Of a stretch of DNA of 64,000 bases, positions 1 to 11,896 are shown piece by piece (within the stretch, counting starts at the first letter, position 1; the number at the start of each line of letters is the position of its first letter). The DNA is from Diploscapter coronatus (lineage: Eukaryota > Nematoda > Chromadorea > Rhabditida > Rhabditidae). The stretch covers positions 60,411,201 to 60,475,200 of the forward strand of contig OZ038422.1 in the NCBI GenBank assembly GCA_964036155.1, written 5' to 3'. The notes beneath the pieces are model-generated. The model had not been told where the DNA came from, did no database searches, and was given only the letters and a program-made list of their open reading frames with translations. The position numbers were made by a program, and so were the translations under genes.

Positions 1-3000
1 CAGTTTACCAAAACTAGAGAAATTTGAAATTTTTCATATCATATTTGATCCGAATTTTCAATATATATATATTTTTTTTTTTAATTTAGATAACTTCATC
101 ATTACACATCATAGCTATTTTGAATCTTTCAGAAGAAACGCTAATGCGCAAAACTAGGGTAGGGGGAAAAAAAACTCCGTGACTATTTAAAATTACAGTC
201 TGTAAAAAAAATGCCTACTGCAATAGCGATGCACTCGTATTTGTGCCCGTCTGGTTGGTCGATGAAGGGCGTCGGGTCGAATTGCTTAAGGGGGAAATTC
301 ACCGTCCTCCGACATTTCCCCATGCGCCCCTCCTCTCGGATGAATTCGAAGCGTTTCAGGTGGATTATCTGAGAAATTTTGAAGCAACTATTTGACACTG
401 GAAAACGACAATGTTCAACAAGTATAACAGCGTTGTGTGTTGAAATTTGTTGAAACTTATTAGGCTTGGAAATGTTTAACGAATCTTTCAACAATCAAAA
501 GAAATTTTCAATATATCATATGCTAGAATTTAATAATGCTATTATGATAACTGAAAAACTTCATGTTATAGTTTATTCATGAAATCTATTTCTTCATTTT
601 TATACAAATAATCAAAAACCCACCCAATATCTCGGCAACTTCCAGATGGTCATCACTTTGTCTCTGCTCGTCTTTCGTCCGCATTTTTCGCAGTCGATTT
701 GCGCGTCGAGTGTCTCCGGACAGCTGAACTTCTCGAGGCAATGTTCCAATGAAGAAGGCGCAAAATGACGAGACCAAGTTTCCGCCACTGAAGCGTCGTC
801 TTCGCAAGCCTGGAATTTGCTTGATTAAAAAATGCAAATTATTTTTGTAGGTTTCAAATTTTCTATAAGATAGATGATAAATTTGGAAATTCGATGAACT
901 AATTGAAGTTTAAGAAAGCAATCTTAATTTGTTCTATGAACGATAAAAATAAGTTTCAGGCTTGAGTTAAAGTAAGCTCAAAAGTTGTAGTAATTCAATT
1001 TGATGATTAGGCATGAAAACATAGGAGAAAATTCCGACCTGCTCCTGAGAGTGGTTGTATTTCAGGTACAACGCCGCTGGTAGCCAATCCACCGCAATCG
1101 CGCATCGTTCGGGGATGTAGGCCTGAAGAATTCGTTTATTTTCAAACTATCTCAGTTGTTTTACTAAAACTAAGAGAAAAATTCGTCATCACCAAAAAAT
1201 CTCAAATTTTATTTTAAAAAATCCTTTCATTTTTCAAGAGTAGTCAAGTAAACATTTAGTTTAAAGAAAAAATTCTTACTTTTGTCTCATCAGGTCTGAT
1301 CGTGCACCCTCTGCAGAACCGTAACGCGGGACACTGCCCACACCACTCCCAGGTCTCATCCACCAGGCACAAAGTGAACGGATATCCGGAAGTCATCAAT
1401 TCACAAGGGTCGTGGGCTCGACTCGAGAAAGACATCGGTTTGTCTTCCATGAAACGGCGCATCTGAAAATCCTTCTTTCCAAAAAATGCCAAATCTATTT
1501 CATTAAAAATTTAACAACTTGCATCTTCTTCAACACTATCTTCTCTTCAAATTATGATTTTTTTTACAGAAAGAGCCTTTTTGGAAAGCTCTTCTACTTT
1601 GAAAGTGAAAAATTAAAACAAAAAAGGAAAAAACAGTTCATCTCTACCGAGAATAGTCAAGCATCTATTCACCTGAGCCATGACGTCCTCATAGAGCTCT
1701 TTTCCAGTGACATTTTCCGGACAGGAAACGACTAAGGGAAGGCCGAATCGGGACACGAGAAAACCAGCGGTGGAACCAAGCAGATGCGGTTCGTGGTTGT
1801 ATTGCTGGAATTTAAAGAAATAATTTGCATATCAAAAAGTTTAAAATAAATGTAAATATATTAGTGCTTCCCAGGGCTAATTCGTAGACAACAAAGCTGA
1901 ACTTTCAGCAAAAAATGTTTGAGAAATCTATAATAAATCTGTTAGGTGAAAGTTTATCCATAGCACTATATTCTTTTGACAAAAATGTTTAAAATAAATC
2001 CACATTTCAGAGTGAAGATATTTCATGATATTTTGAAGTTGGTTCGATAATTAGAATTCGGTGATTTCAAAAATGCTCCAAAAACTGACCAATTTCCTAT
2101 GCACCGCTACTCTCCACATGGGCGTGTTGGTTGGGAGTTGCAGTGCGTAGAGTCTTCCCGAAGACATGAAGTCGCACAGTCTGGTTGAGTCTTGTTGATC
2201 GGGCTGATTTGTTCGGAGCTTAAAATTTGAAATTCTGGTTGATTTCTAGTAAAATTTCCCTACTTTAAGGCTAGTTTTTATTTCAATTTTAGACAATAAA
2301 AGCGTTATAAAAGAAATGTTTCATATTTTGAAAATGTGAAGCATATTATCTTTCTCAAATAAAAAAAAACCAACTGTCATCGTAGCCTTGTTTGAGACGC
2401 ACTGAATCGTTAACGAACTGGATGGGATGCCGCAGGCCTAAAAATAATAAATAACATTTCAAAAAATATATGTAAATAAAACCTGTGAGAGCAGTGACTT
2501 GAAAAGTCCAACCGTACTGTCCCTGGCGAGTCTGAAGCCGTACCGACGCGGAACACTACCATCTCTTCTCACCACTTTAAATTGAAGTATTTCATTTTCA
2601 AAAAAATAGAAAAGTGCAATTTCTTGAAAAATAAGTCAAATCTCAAATTTTTTCCATCTAAACAAGTATTTTTGTTCAGAAATTAGAAGAAAAATCAAGA
2701 TTTCAATTTTGTTCTATTCAAAAACTTGTTCTTTATAAATTAAAAACGAAAAGTGAAAATTGCGACTTACCAATAATCTGATACAGATCAACGTTGTCAA
2801 ATCCGATAGGCAGACTCAAACAGGTAAATGCTTCGAATACAGAAGAGGAGGAATTACACTCCCGGCAAATCAATCGAGATCTTAGTTGGCCTGAAAAACT
2901 GATTCATTTTTCATTCTTTATTTTATTTTTGAAAAAACAAACCTCCAAATAGACTTGTAATCAAAGAGTCGTTGTGCTTCACGTATTCGAGCCAGCCCTG

Positions 3001-6000
3001 AAATATATATCTACTTATATATTTTCTTTTTGGTTTTTTTCCAGGATCAATTCACGACTCATTAAAGAAGTGAATCAATAGGATAATTTCAGAGTTTCTT
3101 GAAACATATTTGAAACTTCGTTTTGGAGAAAAATCAGACCAACCTTTTCCGCTTTATTCAAGTCATCATTCGATTCATCTTTTTCCTTTTCATTCGAATC
3201 TCCATCCATTTGTTTCAGTTCTATATCTGCATTTGGTTCGGATTTCTGAAATTCAATATTTTCAAGTAGATGGTTATGATACAGCGTCTTTTAGGAGTTT
3301 AAAAAATCAAGAAAAAGTGAAAAACTAAATGTTCTTCACAATTCTTTACCTGATATAGATTTTTCACCTAATTAAAATAGTAAAAGATTAAGATACCTGC
3401 TCATCTTTTCTTCCCTGATCCGTCTTTTGCTCTGGATTCTCTGAACTTGGCGGATTCGCGAGATAAGTGTTGAGTTGATCCAGCAGGAAGGAGACGAACT
3501 CCTGACAGTCGTGTTGTTCGTTGCACTCGAACGATTCACTTTGGCGGACGGCCTCCTGAAATTTAATAGGATAAAAAGTATAGCTTTCAAAAATTTGGAA
3601 AATCACTATGAGGTGAGGAAAATAGAATGACAATGCTGATTTAAAAACCTTAATGTTTCAAAAAAGTTACATAATACTTGAGATAAAATCCGTTTTAGTT
3701 TAGCTTTTGGATACGTTCATAAAACTATAAGTTTTAGAAATAATGAAGAAAAATCCATGTTTAATGCTCCCATTTTTGGAAATAGAAGTAAAGATTGGAT
3801 AAGTTTTAAAATACCGCTATTTCGAATTTAGGATGAGAAAATTCGATCTCTTCAGATTAATCACTGGTGTTATTATATTCATAAGTAACTCACGTTAAAT
3901 GAAGTCGGGACGACGTTTTTCCGGGTTGTTTCCCACATTTCAACGAGCAATTTTGCATATTCCATGGTGAGTTGTCGCGCATTTTTCTTCAGTCTGTCCT
4001 CCCTGAAAAAGATTTTTGTTGATTTTCAAATTTGTACAAAATATTGCAATATTCAGATTGCTAATTTTTCCATTCTATAAAAATTCTTTCCACTTTTTCT
4101 CAAATCATTACAAGAAACATTCTTTTACTTTCGACTACTTTTTTCTGGAATCAGAAAAATCTTACATTTTAGCATCATCCAGCTTCAACTCGTGTAGAAG
4201 AAAATCTGTGAGAGGGGAAACTCTGGCCAAACATTGTACTGCCGAATTACGGTAGCACAAATTTCCACAGTTGAAAAGACCTACGGCTCCTGGTCTGCCT
4301 TAATTTAGATAATTAGCTAATTAAGTAGTTAATCACTCTAATTATCCTTTAATTAGCCAACTATCTCACTTTGCATTTGAGTGCTGAGCGAAGTCGTGGC
4401 GAGTTGAGCGGTGTTTTGAGCGATCGAAGCTTTTATTTCTTCCGGCCAAACTCCCGTACTTTTGTCCCTTATTTCCAGGAGCAGCTTAATTAGCGTAATT
4501 AATTACTAAATTAGCCTAATTAAATATTTAATTGCCTACCTTATTAACCTTCTTCATCTTCAGTTTCAGCTGATGCAAGGTTTCTGTGGAGTCATCCAAA
4601 AGAAGATTTGTTTCGTCGCCATTTTCCTTGTTGATCAGCCAAAGCCTGAAGACAATGGAGTAGTGAAAAGGCAACTCAATCTATGATTAGTCTAATTAGG
4701 GATAATTTAATATTTAGCTACCTCGCATCAGCGTCCCCTAACCTCAGCTCATTTTTACACAAATTCAGCAGCTCATCGACGGTCATGCTTCTTGAAACCT
4801 GAAAAGATTTTCTCTCAATTTAAGCTGTACTAGATAGCAAAGAATTAAAAGTTGTTGATAAATATACTTATATCTACCACGTTTAGAATATATTTTTCAA
4901 CTTGTAACTTCTAATATCGCTAAAAATCCGAAATTTTCATAAATTTCAAAAATCTCTAGTTTTAAACTTTTTAAGAAGAAAGTCAATGATTCAAGTCCAA
5001 GGTTTGTAAAAAAAAAATGCTCACCTGCGCACAAGCCCAAGGACTGGTCGTGACGGGTCCGTGGGTAGGGCTTCCGTCGGTCAAGGAATTCCTCCTCTTT
5101 TCGTGTCCCAAAAGGAGTATGTCCAGCGGGAAAAGCTCCAATGTGGGTTTGTCGTCGTCGAAAAATCTCCCGTCCAGGCGTTTCCTGGTAAACTGGCTGT
5201 CGACCTGAATATAAAAGAATAAAAAATCCTATATTTGGAAGAAAGATAAAAGATTTTTTGCAAAAAATAGAAAAAGAGATTTGAGTTTTTTTTTTCAATT
5301 TTTGTAAGAATTACCGGAATCGCGCTGCCATGCCACCTGAGCCATGCTCTCCACAGAGGGGTAGGCACGGCGATGAAGTCTTTCTGCGTCAGATCGGAAC
5401 GAAGACTCGCTGATTCAGCGGAAATACAGGCCACCTGAAGCAAATTGATTTAATTTAACCGTTCTCAAAAAAACAATTATAATCGATCAAAAGAGAACAT
5501 GACGAATTATTAGATGAAGTGAAACTTATCAAATCTATCTATTGAAGTTGATAACATAGAAAATCGAATTAAAAAAAAACCATCTTCAAAGAATTCGGGT
5601 ATTCAGAATGTTAACAGAATCTTGAAAGTGAATCGGAATACTAAGAAGTCCAAGTATTCTAGTTTAATAAAGAAGATATTTTGAAAGTTCGACCTTCCCA
5701 CTCCATCCTCCATCGACCCTGTTGCCTTTGATGAGTGAATTGTCGACGGGGGGAGGTGCTTTGCCCTCTCTCAAAGCTGTCTCCCACTCCCTGTGCCAGG
5801 TGGACGAGACGATGTTCCATTCGGATAGGGGTAATTCTCGAGTTCGCTTTTCGAACGTTCTGAATACGTTTCATTTGAGGCTTATTTTGAAAGCTATAAT
5901 TCATAGATAATTAAATATCTGAGGGCGTTTCATATAATTTTTTTTACATAAATCTCACCCAACCAGCCCCAATTCCAATTGCAAAGACTCCGGTCGTAAT

Positions 6001-8094
6001 CCAAGACAGATGTTGGCTACCTGAAATTTTAAAAGTAAAAAAATCCTTACATAAAAAAGTAATCTTGTAGAAATTGCATTAATTCCGCATAGGAAAAGGC
6101 GTGAAATAAATAAGATGGTAAAAGTTTTAAAAAAAAAAAAAAAAAAAAATCTCAAATTTACCTCGATAGACATGGCGTAATACTCTTTCGCGAAATCGTT
6201 CTCATTCGCCCAGGTCGCAAAGTCCACTCTCGCCGCCTTGTCGCCGTGGCTTTTGAAAATCGTTCGGTGCTCCGGGGGCTGAATTTAGAAATTTTATGAA
6301 AAGGTGCAATTTTCAAAAAAAAAAAAAAAAAAAATCTCACCACTTTCAAATCCTCGTACATCCGATTGAGTTCTTCATCCGACAGGTAATTATCCCGGTC
6401 CTTATCCCATAATTTGGCGAGAACTGGAAAAAAAAATTGGAATTTTATATGTTTCAAAACTCTTATCAGCTCTTGGAGAGCTTTTGAACGATTATTCACA
6501 GATATTGTTAAAAAATCGAGATTCAAAATAGTTACAAATGACTCGCATGGTGTAAGAATTAATTTCAAAGCTGTTTGTCAGACGCGACTGATACTAAATA
6601 CAAAAAAGCAACTGACAAGTGAGTCTCGCTGGAAAAGGTCCCCTGCAAAGCGCCGAGAGACCGCTGACCAGACTTCGGAAATCGATGTTGCCGTCACCGT
6701 TCTCGTCGAAAACTTGAAGTAATCTGGAAGTTTTAAATAAGTTTCGAAAAATTGTATAATTTCTAAAGAAAAGGACGAATCTAATATTACTGCAAAGGTA
6801 GCGAAAAATAAAGTCTTTAGATACGCTTCAAAATTTCGATAAAATCTGAAATGAAGGAATACTGTAGTTGAGGCCAAATAATAAAGAAATTCTTTAATTG
6901 TGTTTCAAAATTGATTTAAACGCTCTAATAATTTTTAAAACTGATTCATCCGTTTTTCTGTGTGAAAAGTGACTAGAAATCACCTCTGCGAAAACGCTTC
7001 CGGAAAGCATCCGGCTAGGGCTTCGTCCCATTTTTCCTTCGAGATTTTGCACAGACTTCGATCGCTGATGGTCGCGAACACTTTTTCCAACTCCATGACC
7101 TCTTTTACCGAGACTGGAAAATGCGCTTTTTCTTCATTCTTTCAAAACCTCTCGTTTCAATTTTTTAAATTCATAGTTCCCCAAGAAATCCACTTCTAGA
7201 AATTAAAAAAATAAAATCACTCACGATGAGTGACGTACGACATGACATCGTAGAAGGAGATGTACGAATCGTTGATCGGAATCGTCAACATCGGGGGCGC
7301 CAAACCCCACGAAGAAAACTCCTTGTATTCCTCGATGAATTCTGCAAATTTTACTTTTTCATTTTCTTTAGTTTTTTTTTAATTAAAAAAAACCAACTAG
7401 CTTGCACATCTTCGACCCGACAAAGCCCAACCAGGGAAGTGAGCAAATTTTCAAACGAAATCGTTTCTTCTCCTCGAGAGCAAAACAGGAAAAGTTGCCT
7501 TTGCTTGTCCTCGGGAACTCTCGCACCTCCGAGAACGTGGTAGCAGAATTCCTGAAAATGGTAATTTCAAACAAGTTTGTAGGCTTCAAAGAATGCCTAT
7601 TTTATGTGCAAAGCCTCTTTTCAATGTGACGACCGGCTGGTTCTGATAAATTCAAATGTTCAGATTAATTTTTAAAATTGTTTCAGTAAAAACAGTGATT
7701 TTCTAAATACCTCATAAGTTATGTAGTTGTTTTTGAACCGGGAAAATGCCAGGCTCAGGCGGCGATATTCTTCGTCGGTCACTAAAAATAGAATAAATAC
7801 GTTCCCAAACTCTTTGAAATAAAAATCAGCAACCTAGACAATACCAAATCTGTTCAATGCTCAAATGATAAATTAAAAAAAAAAAAATTACCATGTTTCC
7901 TCGCTTCCTCTACCGTAATCAAAGGTCCGGGAGTGACCGAAGAGCCTCTGAAAAAATGTTTGAAAAACTAGTCGATTTTTAAACTCTCCCGCAAATTAAC
8001 CACTGGAAAATTACGAAAAAACAAACTGATAAAATATCGAAATTTTCACATTTTATTTTACCTGGAAGGTAACGCGTTACCCATCCACAAGTGC
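1..8094 (-). CDS. cyk-3: USP32/CYK-3-type ubiquitin carboxyl-terminal hydrolase, 3' end cut by the window edge
   Basis: Deubiquitinating cysteine protease with the multidomain order of vertebrate USP32 and C. elegans CYK-3. Start at 8094 gives MGNALPSR, with Gly2 suggesting N-myristoylation. Spliced exons then show an N-terminal calcineurin-like helical part (EFCYHVLGGARVPED, about 7400-7555), EF-hand 1 (DENGDGNIDF, near 6690), EF-hand 2 (DKDRDNYLSDEEL, near 6390), a DUSP-like region (WNIVSSTWHREWE, near 5790), a ubiquitin-like segment, and the USP catalytic domain. The Cys box is LFNCGNLCYRNSAVQCLA near 4270. The downstream helices follow (ECNEQHDCQEFVSFLLDQL, near 3500), as does a Cys-rich zinc-binding part (CRECNSSSS, near 2860). 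The last exon seen (about 219-372) encodes IIHLKRFEFIREEGRMGKC. The His-box exon must lie left of base 1. Human USP32 has the same start context (MGAKES) and domain order. About 20 short exons. Confidence 0.9.
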
Positions 8095-8530
8095 GAGCAG
8101 ACACGGCTTACATAAAGATCCGCCCTTTACGAAAATCCTGAATTCTCAAAAATCGCTTTTTCTCACAAAAATCGACAGAAAATATTCAATGGCTTTCAAC
8201 CAAAAACAGGAAAAATACTGGAAAAATCGCAAAATTGATATTTATTGTTTGGAGCTTCTGTACATACAAGTATCACTGATGAATGGTGGTGAGATTGTTC
8301 GAGTGAATTGGTAACTTTTTAGAAAACAAAAAAGACAAGATATTTATTTTCAAATTTTCCTTCAAACTTGACGTCTTGCCAAAGAAAGAAAAATCACTTG
8401 CAGAATTAAAATAAAGTAAAGAAAAATTATTGTACCATGACTTGATTACGGTAGAATTTTTAATAAGCAAAAATAAAGAATAAATAAGAATACAGCAGAT
8501 TCCAGAATTACGGTATTTCGAAGAAGATGA
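8095..8530 (-). promoter_or_regulatory. Intercistronic region between the FAM32A homologue and cyk-3, with poly(A) signal and trans-splice acceptor
   Basis: On the minus strand the FAM32A stop is followed by an AATAAA hexamer at 8246-8241. About 100 bases later comes a splice acceptor (TTTTTGAGAATTCAG, ending at 8138), 44 bases before the cyk-3 ATG. A TATTTT (UAYYUU-like) element lies between them. This spacing is that of C. elegans SL2-type intercistronic regions, but the stop-to-ATG gap of 436 bases is at the long end. A separate promoter cannot be excluded. Confidence 0.45.
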
Positions 8531-9344
8531 TCATTTCGTCCAGGACACTTTGGGGATGTCGTTGAACTCGGTCAGTTCGGACATTTGCTGGTTGAACTTT
8601 TCGACGCGCTCCTTGTGGCTGACGGCCGCCTTCTTGCGCATTCGGTCGCCCTGAAATCGGGAGTTAGTTAGGGCAATTATCGAAGTAGTTAGTACAATTA
8701 ATTAAATTATACTAATTAAAAAAGCTATTAATTTTCAGAAAGGAAAATCAAGTAACTGAATCATAATAAAATTACAAAGACACAAATCAAACTTTCCTTA
8801 TACATACAAGAAACTTGAATGTGGATATTTTCATTTGAATTGAGTTAGAAATTTTGAAAAAGTATGATTAAAATACCAAACTAAGAATTAAAATATATTA
8901 GTTTCGAAACATATTAAATTTTCATACCATATTAGCCTTCTGCCTCCTCTCGAAAGCAATCTCCGCCGCGGTTTTGGTGATCTTCACACTAGACTCGTCT
9001 TTCCTAAAATATGTTTTTGGCTTTTTTTTCTTAATTTTGCATTTTATCAAACATTTTTTGATAAAATTCATCCACTTTTCTTTTTCATAAGAAAAGCTCT
9101 TTAAAAAAAGTAGACGAACTTTCTGAAAAAATCTTGAACATTTTTTATTGGAAAGTCCATCCATCTCTTATTGAAAATGTTTCTTTTTGAAAAGTGAACA
9201 AAATTTCTAATCTTTTGTTAAATTTTACCTGATGGTGATATCGATACTTTTCGGATCGAGGAGTTTCTTTTTCTTCTTGAAGACGTCGCCTTTCTTCAGC
9301 TTCAGACCTCCCTTCACCACCGTCTCTTTGTTCACAGAGCTCAT
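8531..9344 (-). CDS. FAM32A: FAM32A homologue (small basic nuclear/nucleolar protein)
   Basis: Three exons (about 9344-9229, 9003-8929, 8652-8531) join into a protein of about 100 residues, against 112 in human FAM32A. It begins MSSVNKETVVKGGLKLKKGD, followed by a lysine-rich run (KKKKK) and then KTAAEIAFERRQKANM. It ends with the family signature HKERVEKFNQQMSELTEFND plus IPKVSWTK. FAM32A is a conserved nuclear protein found in the catalytic spliceosome; the yeast-to-human family shares the C-terminal 'E-H-x-D-I-P-K-V-S-W-T' style tail. The start is supported by a splice acceptor (CCGATTTTCAG) nine bases upstream, suited to spliced-leader addition. It lies on the same strand as and just upstream of cyk-3, so the two may be co-transcribed. 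Confidence 0.88.
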
Positions 9345-9685
9345 TTCGGATTTCTGAAAATCGGATTATTTTTTCAGAAAAAAATTAAGAAAAAAAACGA
9401 AAACGAGCAATGAAAAAAGAAAGAAACGCAGTTCAAAAGTCAGAATCAATTGAAACTCTTCGATAAACCATATGAGAGAAAGAGCATGTGGTTGAAAAAA
9501 TCAATAAAATGTACAAAAATCGATAATCGTTTCGAAAAATCGGAACGGAAATATGCATTGTTGTGAAAGAGAAAGCGAAGATGCAAGGGTTTGTCCGCAT
9601 AGCACATTTTCCACGACTAATTGATCGAATTTTCATGTGAAGAGTTATTTTTCATTTTTCTTGCTATTTTTAATTTATATTCTAA
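9345..9685. promoter_or_regulatory. Divergent intergenic region, FAM32A homologue / HTH gene
   Basis: 341 bases between two divergently placed start codons. AT-rich with A-tracts; the outron acceptor of the FAM32A gene lies at its left end. No repeat or further gene seen. Presumed to hold both promoters. Confidence 0.4.
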
Positions 9686-10476
9686 ATGGCCGCTTCACAT
9701 TCAAAGAGATGCGCTATAATTGAGCTTCATAAGGCCGGTCATAAGATTTCGGCGATCAGCAAATTGCTTGGCGCCACGAGACAAACCGTTTGGAGGCAGA
9801 TCAAGAGATATCAAGTAATGAATTAAGTCAAAAAATTAAAAAATATAATTTTTTTCGCATTTATATTCGTTAATTTATCAAGAATAGTGATCGTCGTTAA
9901 AATTTTCGCATTATAATGGCATTTCCGAACTATAAGCTGGAAAAGTAAAGGCTTTAAAATAGGGATAAGGCGAAATTCCGAATCGGGATCTCAGAAATCT
10001 CATCATTGATTCAGGAGCTTGGCACGATGGACGACAGGCCCAGATCGGGACGACCGAAATCCGATAAAACCCAAAAAGCCAGACAAGCGATAGCCGTGGA
10101 AATGACCGCGAATCCCGAAGCATCGCTCAGGAAAATGGCGAGGTAGTTTTTTATTCAGAACTTATTATCGTCATAAAATAATAAAAGAGGAACTTTCTTA
10201 CGGATTTTGTAAGATCTATTAACCGAAAATATATTCAAGCCTTGGGGAGATAGAAAACATTTAATGAATCACATATTAGAAGTGGTACTTTTATCATTTG
10301 TGCTATCAAATCATAGATTTATTAGGTCATGGTTTAAGAACCTCAGTTTTAAAATAAACTCTAGGGACCTCGAAATCAGCCCAACGACCGTAGGACGTAT
10401 TGTCAAGAACGAGCTCAACCTGAAGCCCCACTACCAACAGAAACGGAAGAACAAACCTGCCAATGCTCAAACGTAG
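9686..10476 (+). CDS. Small protein made of a Tc1/mariner-type transposase helix-turn-helix domain only
   Basis: Three exons with good splice sites (9686-9814; about 10015-10142; about 10367-10476) give about 122 residues in frame. Exon 1 encodes SHSKRCAIIELHKAGHKISA plus KLLGATRQTVWRQIKRYQ, a homeodomain-like HTH. Exon 2 has ELGTMDDRPRSGRPKSDK, the GRPR-type linker of Tc1/mariner transposases. Exon 3 has LEISPTTVGRIVKNELNLKP, the second HTH, and a basic tail before TAG. Nothing resembling the DDE/D catalytic domain follows in any frame. This N-terminal module is typical of nematode mariner transposases. Here it stops at the end of the DNA-binding region, with an open frame and spliceable introns. 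It may be a decayed transposon or a domesticated DNA-binding protein; the sequence alone does not decide. Confidence 0.6.
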
Positions 10477-11896
10477 TTCATTCTTTGAATCCATATCATG
10501 TACAGTTCTATTTTGACAAGTATTTTATTTCATCGGGTTAAAACTTGCACATATCATGTTTATTTTTAGAGATGCATTCCATTTTTCTTTCATGTAGATC
10601 TCATATCAATAAATATTACCTAAACTTTACTAATTTTATTTTATTCGGTATTAAACCGAACCAATATTTGATTTGTATATGAAAGCTATTTTAGATCAGA
10701 GGTATGATAATTACGATTTAGGCCTGTTGCCATAGGAATACTGTAACCGGCAATTATCAACATGCCCACAAGTTCTTTAATGAAGTCTGGAGGTTACGAT
10801 AAACGGGTTTGTTTTTCATTTAAAATAACTTAATTCGTATATATGACATAGAATTTCCTAAGTTCTCCACTTTTGTTAAAATTTTCGACTTTTAACTGAT
10901 TTCTAATGAGCATGTACGACGCCAAGTTTTTTTTTTCACATTTTAGTCACTTTTCGATTTTTAACTCATATTTTTCATAAGTACACTTGGAGTCTCTGTA
11001 TGCTTTTTTAAAATTCAATATCTTACTTGTTGAACTTTTCCCATACCTGAGCAAATATTCAACTTTTTCATCGTTGCAAACTTTTAGCCATGAGTACACG
11101 TTCCTCCAAAAACGATAAAGAAATAGCGTTTGTTAGGAAAGTACTCAATTCAGAGCCTTGCGAGAAAAGTACTACAGCCCAAGCTCTCTCTGCAATAAGT
11201 TTTAAGTTCTCGATTCCACAATGATGATGTTCTCTGAAAAGCTTCGAAGTGCTAAATTTTCAGTCATAGTTAATTGTGTACATATCCATGGAATTCCCAG
11301 GGGAACACACACGCACGCGTTTTTACGCTTTTGCACTCCCTGACTCGTTTTTTTGTTTTTCATAAGCGATTCTTCCGTCTTTCGCCTTTTGGTACGGGTG
11401 ATGCCTTAGTGCTCCTTTCATTTCTCGCTACGTGAATTGTCCGGTCTCTAGTCTTTTGTTAAGTCCGACCATCTGGAGTATACAAATTGTTGTTTATTCT
11501 CAGGGATTCGTTTCTAATTCTTAATTCAGGCATTTTAGCTAGCTTTCTCTTTGTATTCACCGCTTATTTGAGTAGAAATCTTTAAAAATATCATATTTCG
11601 GCATAAATTTTGAATTTTCGATCTTTTTTGATCAGAATTTTGTTTGATTTCCTCAAATCTTCCTCTTACGCCATCAAAATGGCCCCTAAAACTGCTCGCT
11701 CGTCTTCCAAAATAAACATGGCCTTTTTAAGCGATGATCTTATTTTCCGTTTCTGCGTGCCCTAAAATTCCCCAAAAAAATCACTTTCTCGAAAAAGTCA
11801 CGTCGTTTTGCGCGCTTTTTTCGAATTTCATATTTCCTCGTTCAAAATTTTGTCATTTCTAGATTCATCCAAACCTCCTAAACCTTAAATATCGTC
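10477..11896. other. Intergenic region upstream of the WDR37 homologue
   Basis: 1.4 kb with no convincing complete gene. It has two short open stretches with start codons. One at 10762-10806 encodes MPTSSLMKSGGYDKR, followed by a possible donor GTTTGT, and is phase-compatible with exon 2 of the WDR37 gene. The other, at 11091-11228, is about 45 codons long and starts MSTRSSKNDKEIAF. A third short ATG frame near 11680 (MAPKTARSSSKINMAF) lies just upstream of the WDR37 start. Probably promoter and 5' UTR, perhaps with alternative first exons. Confidence 0.35.
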
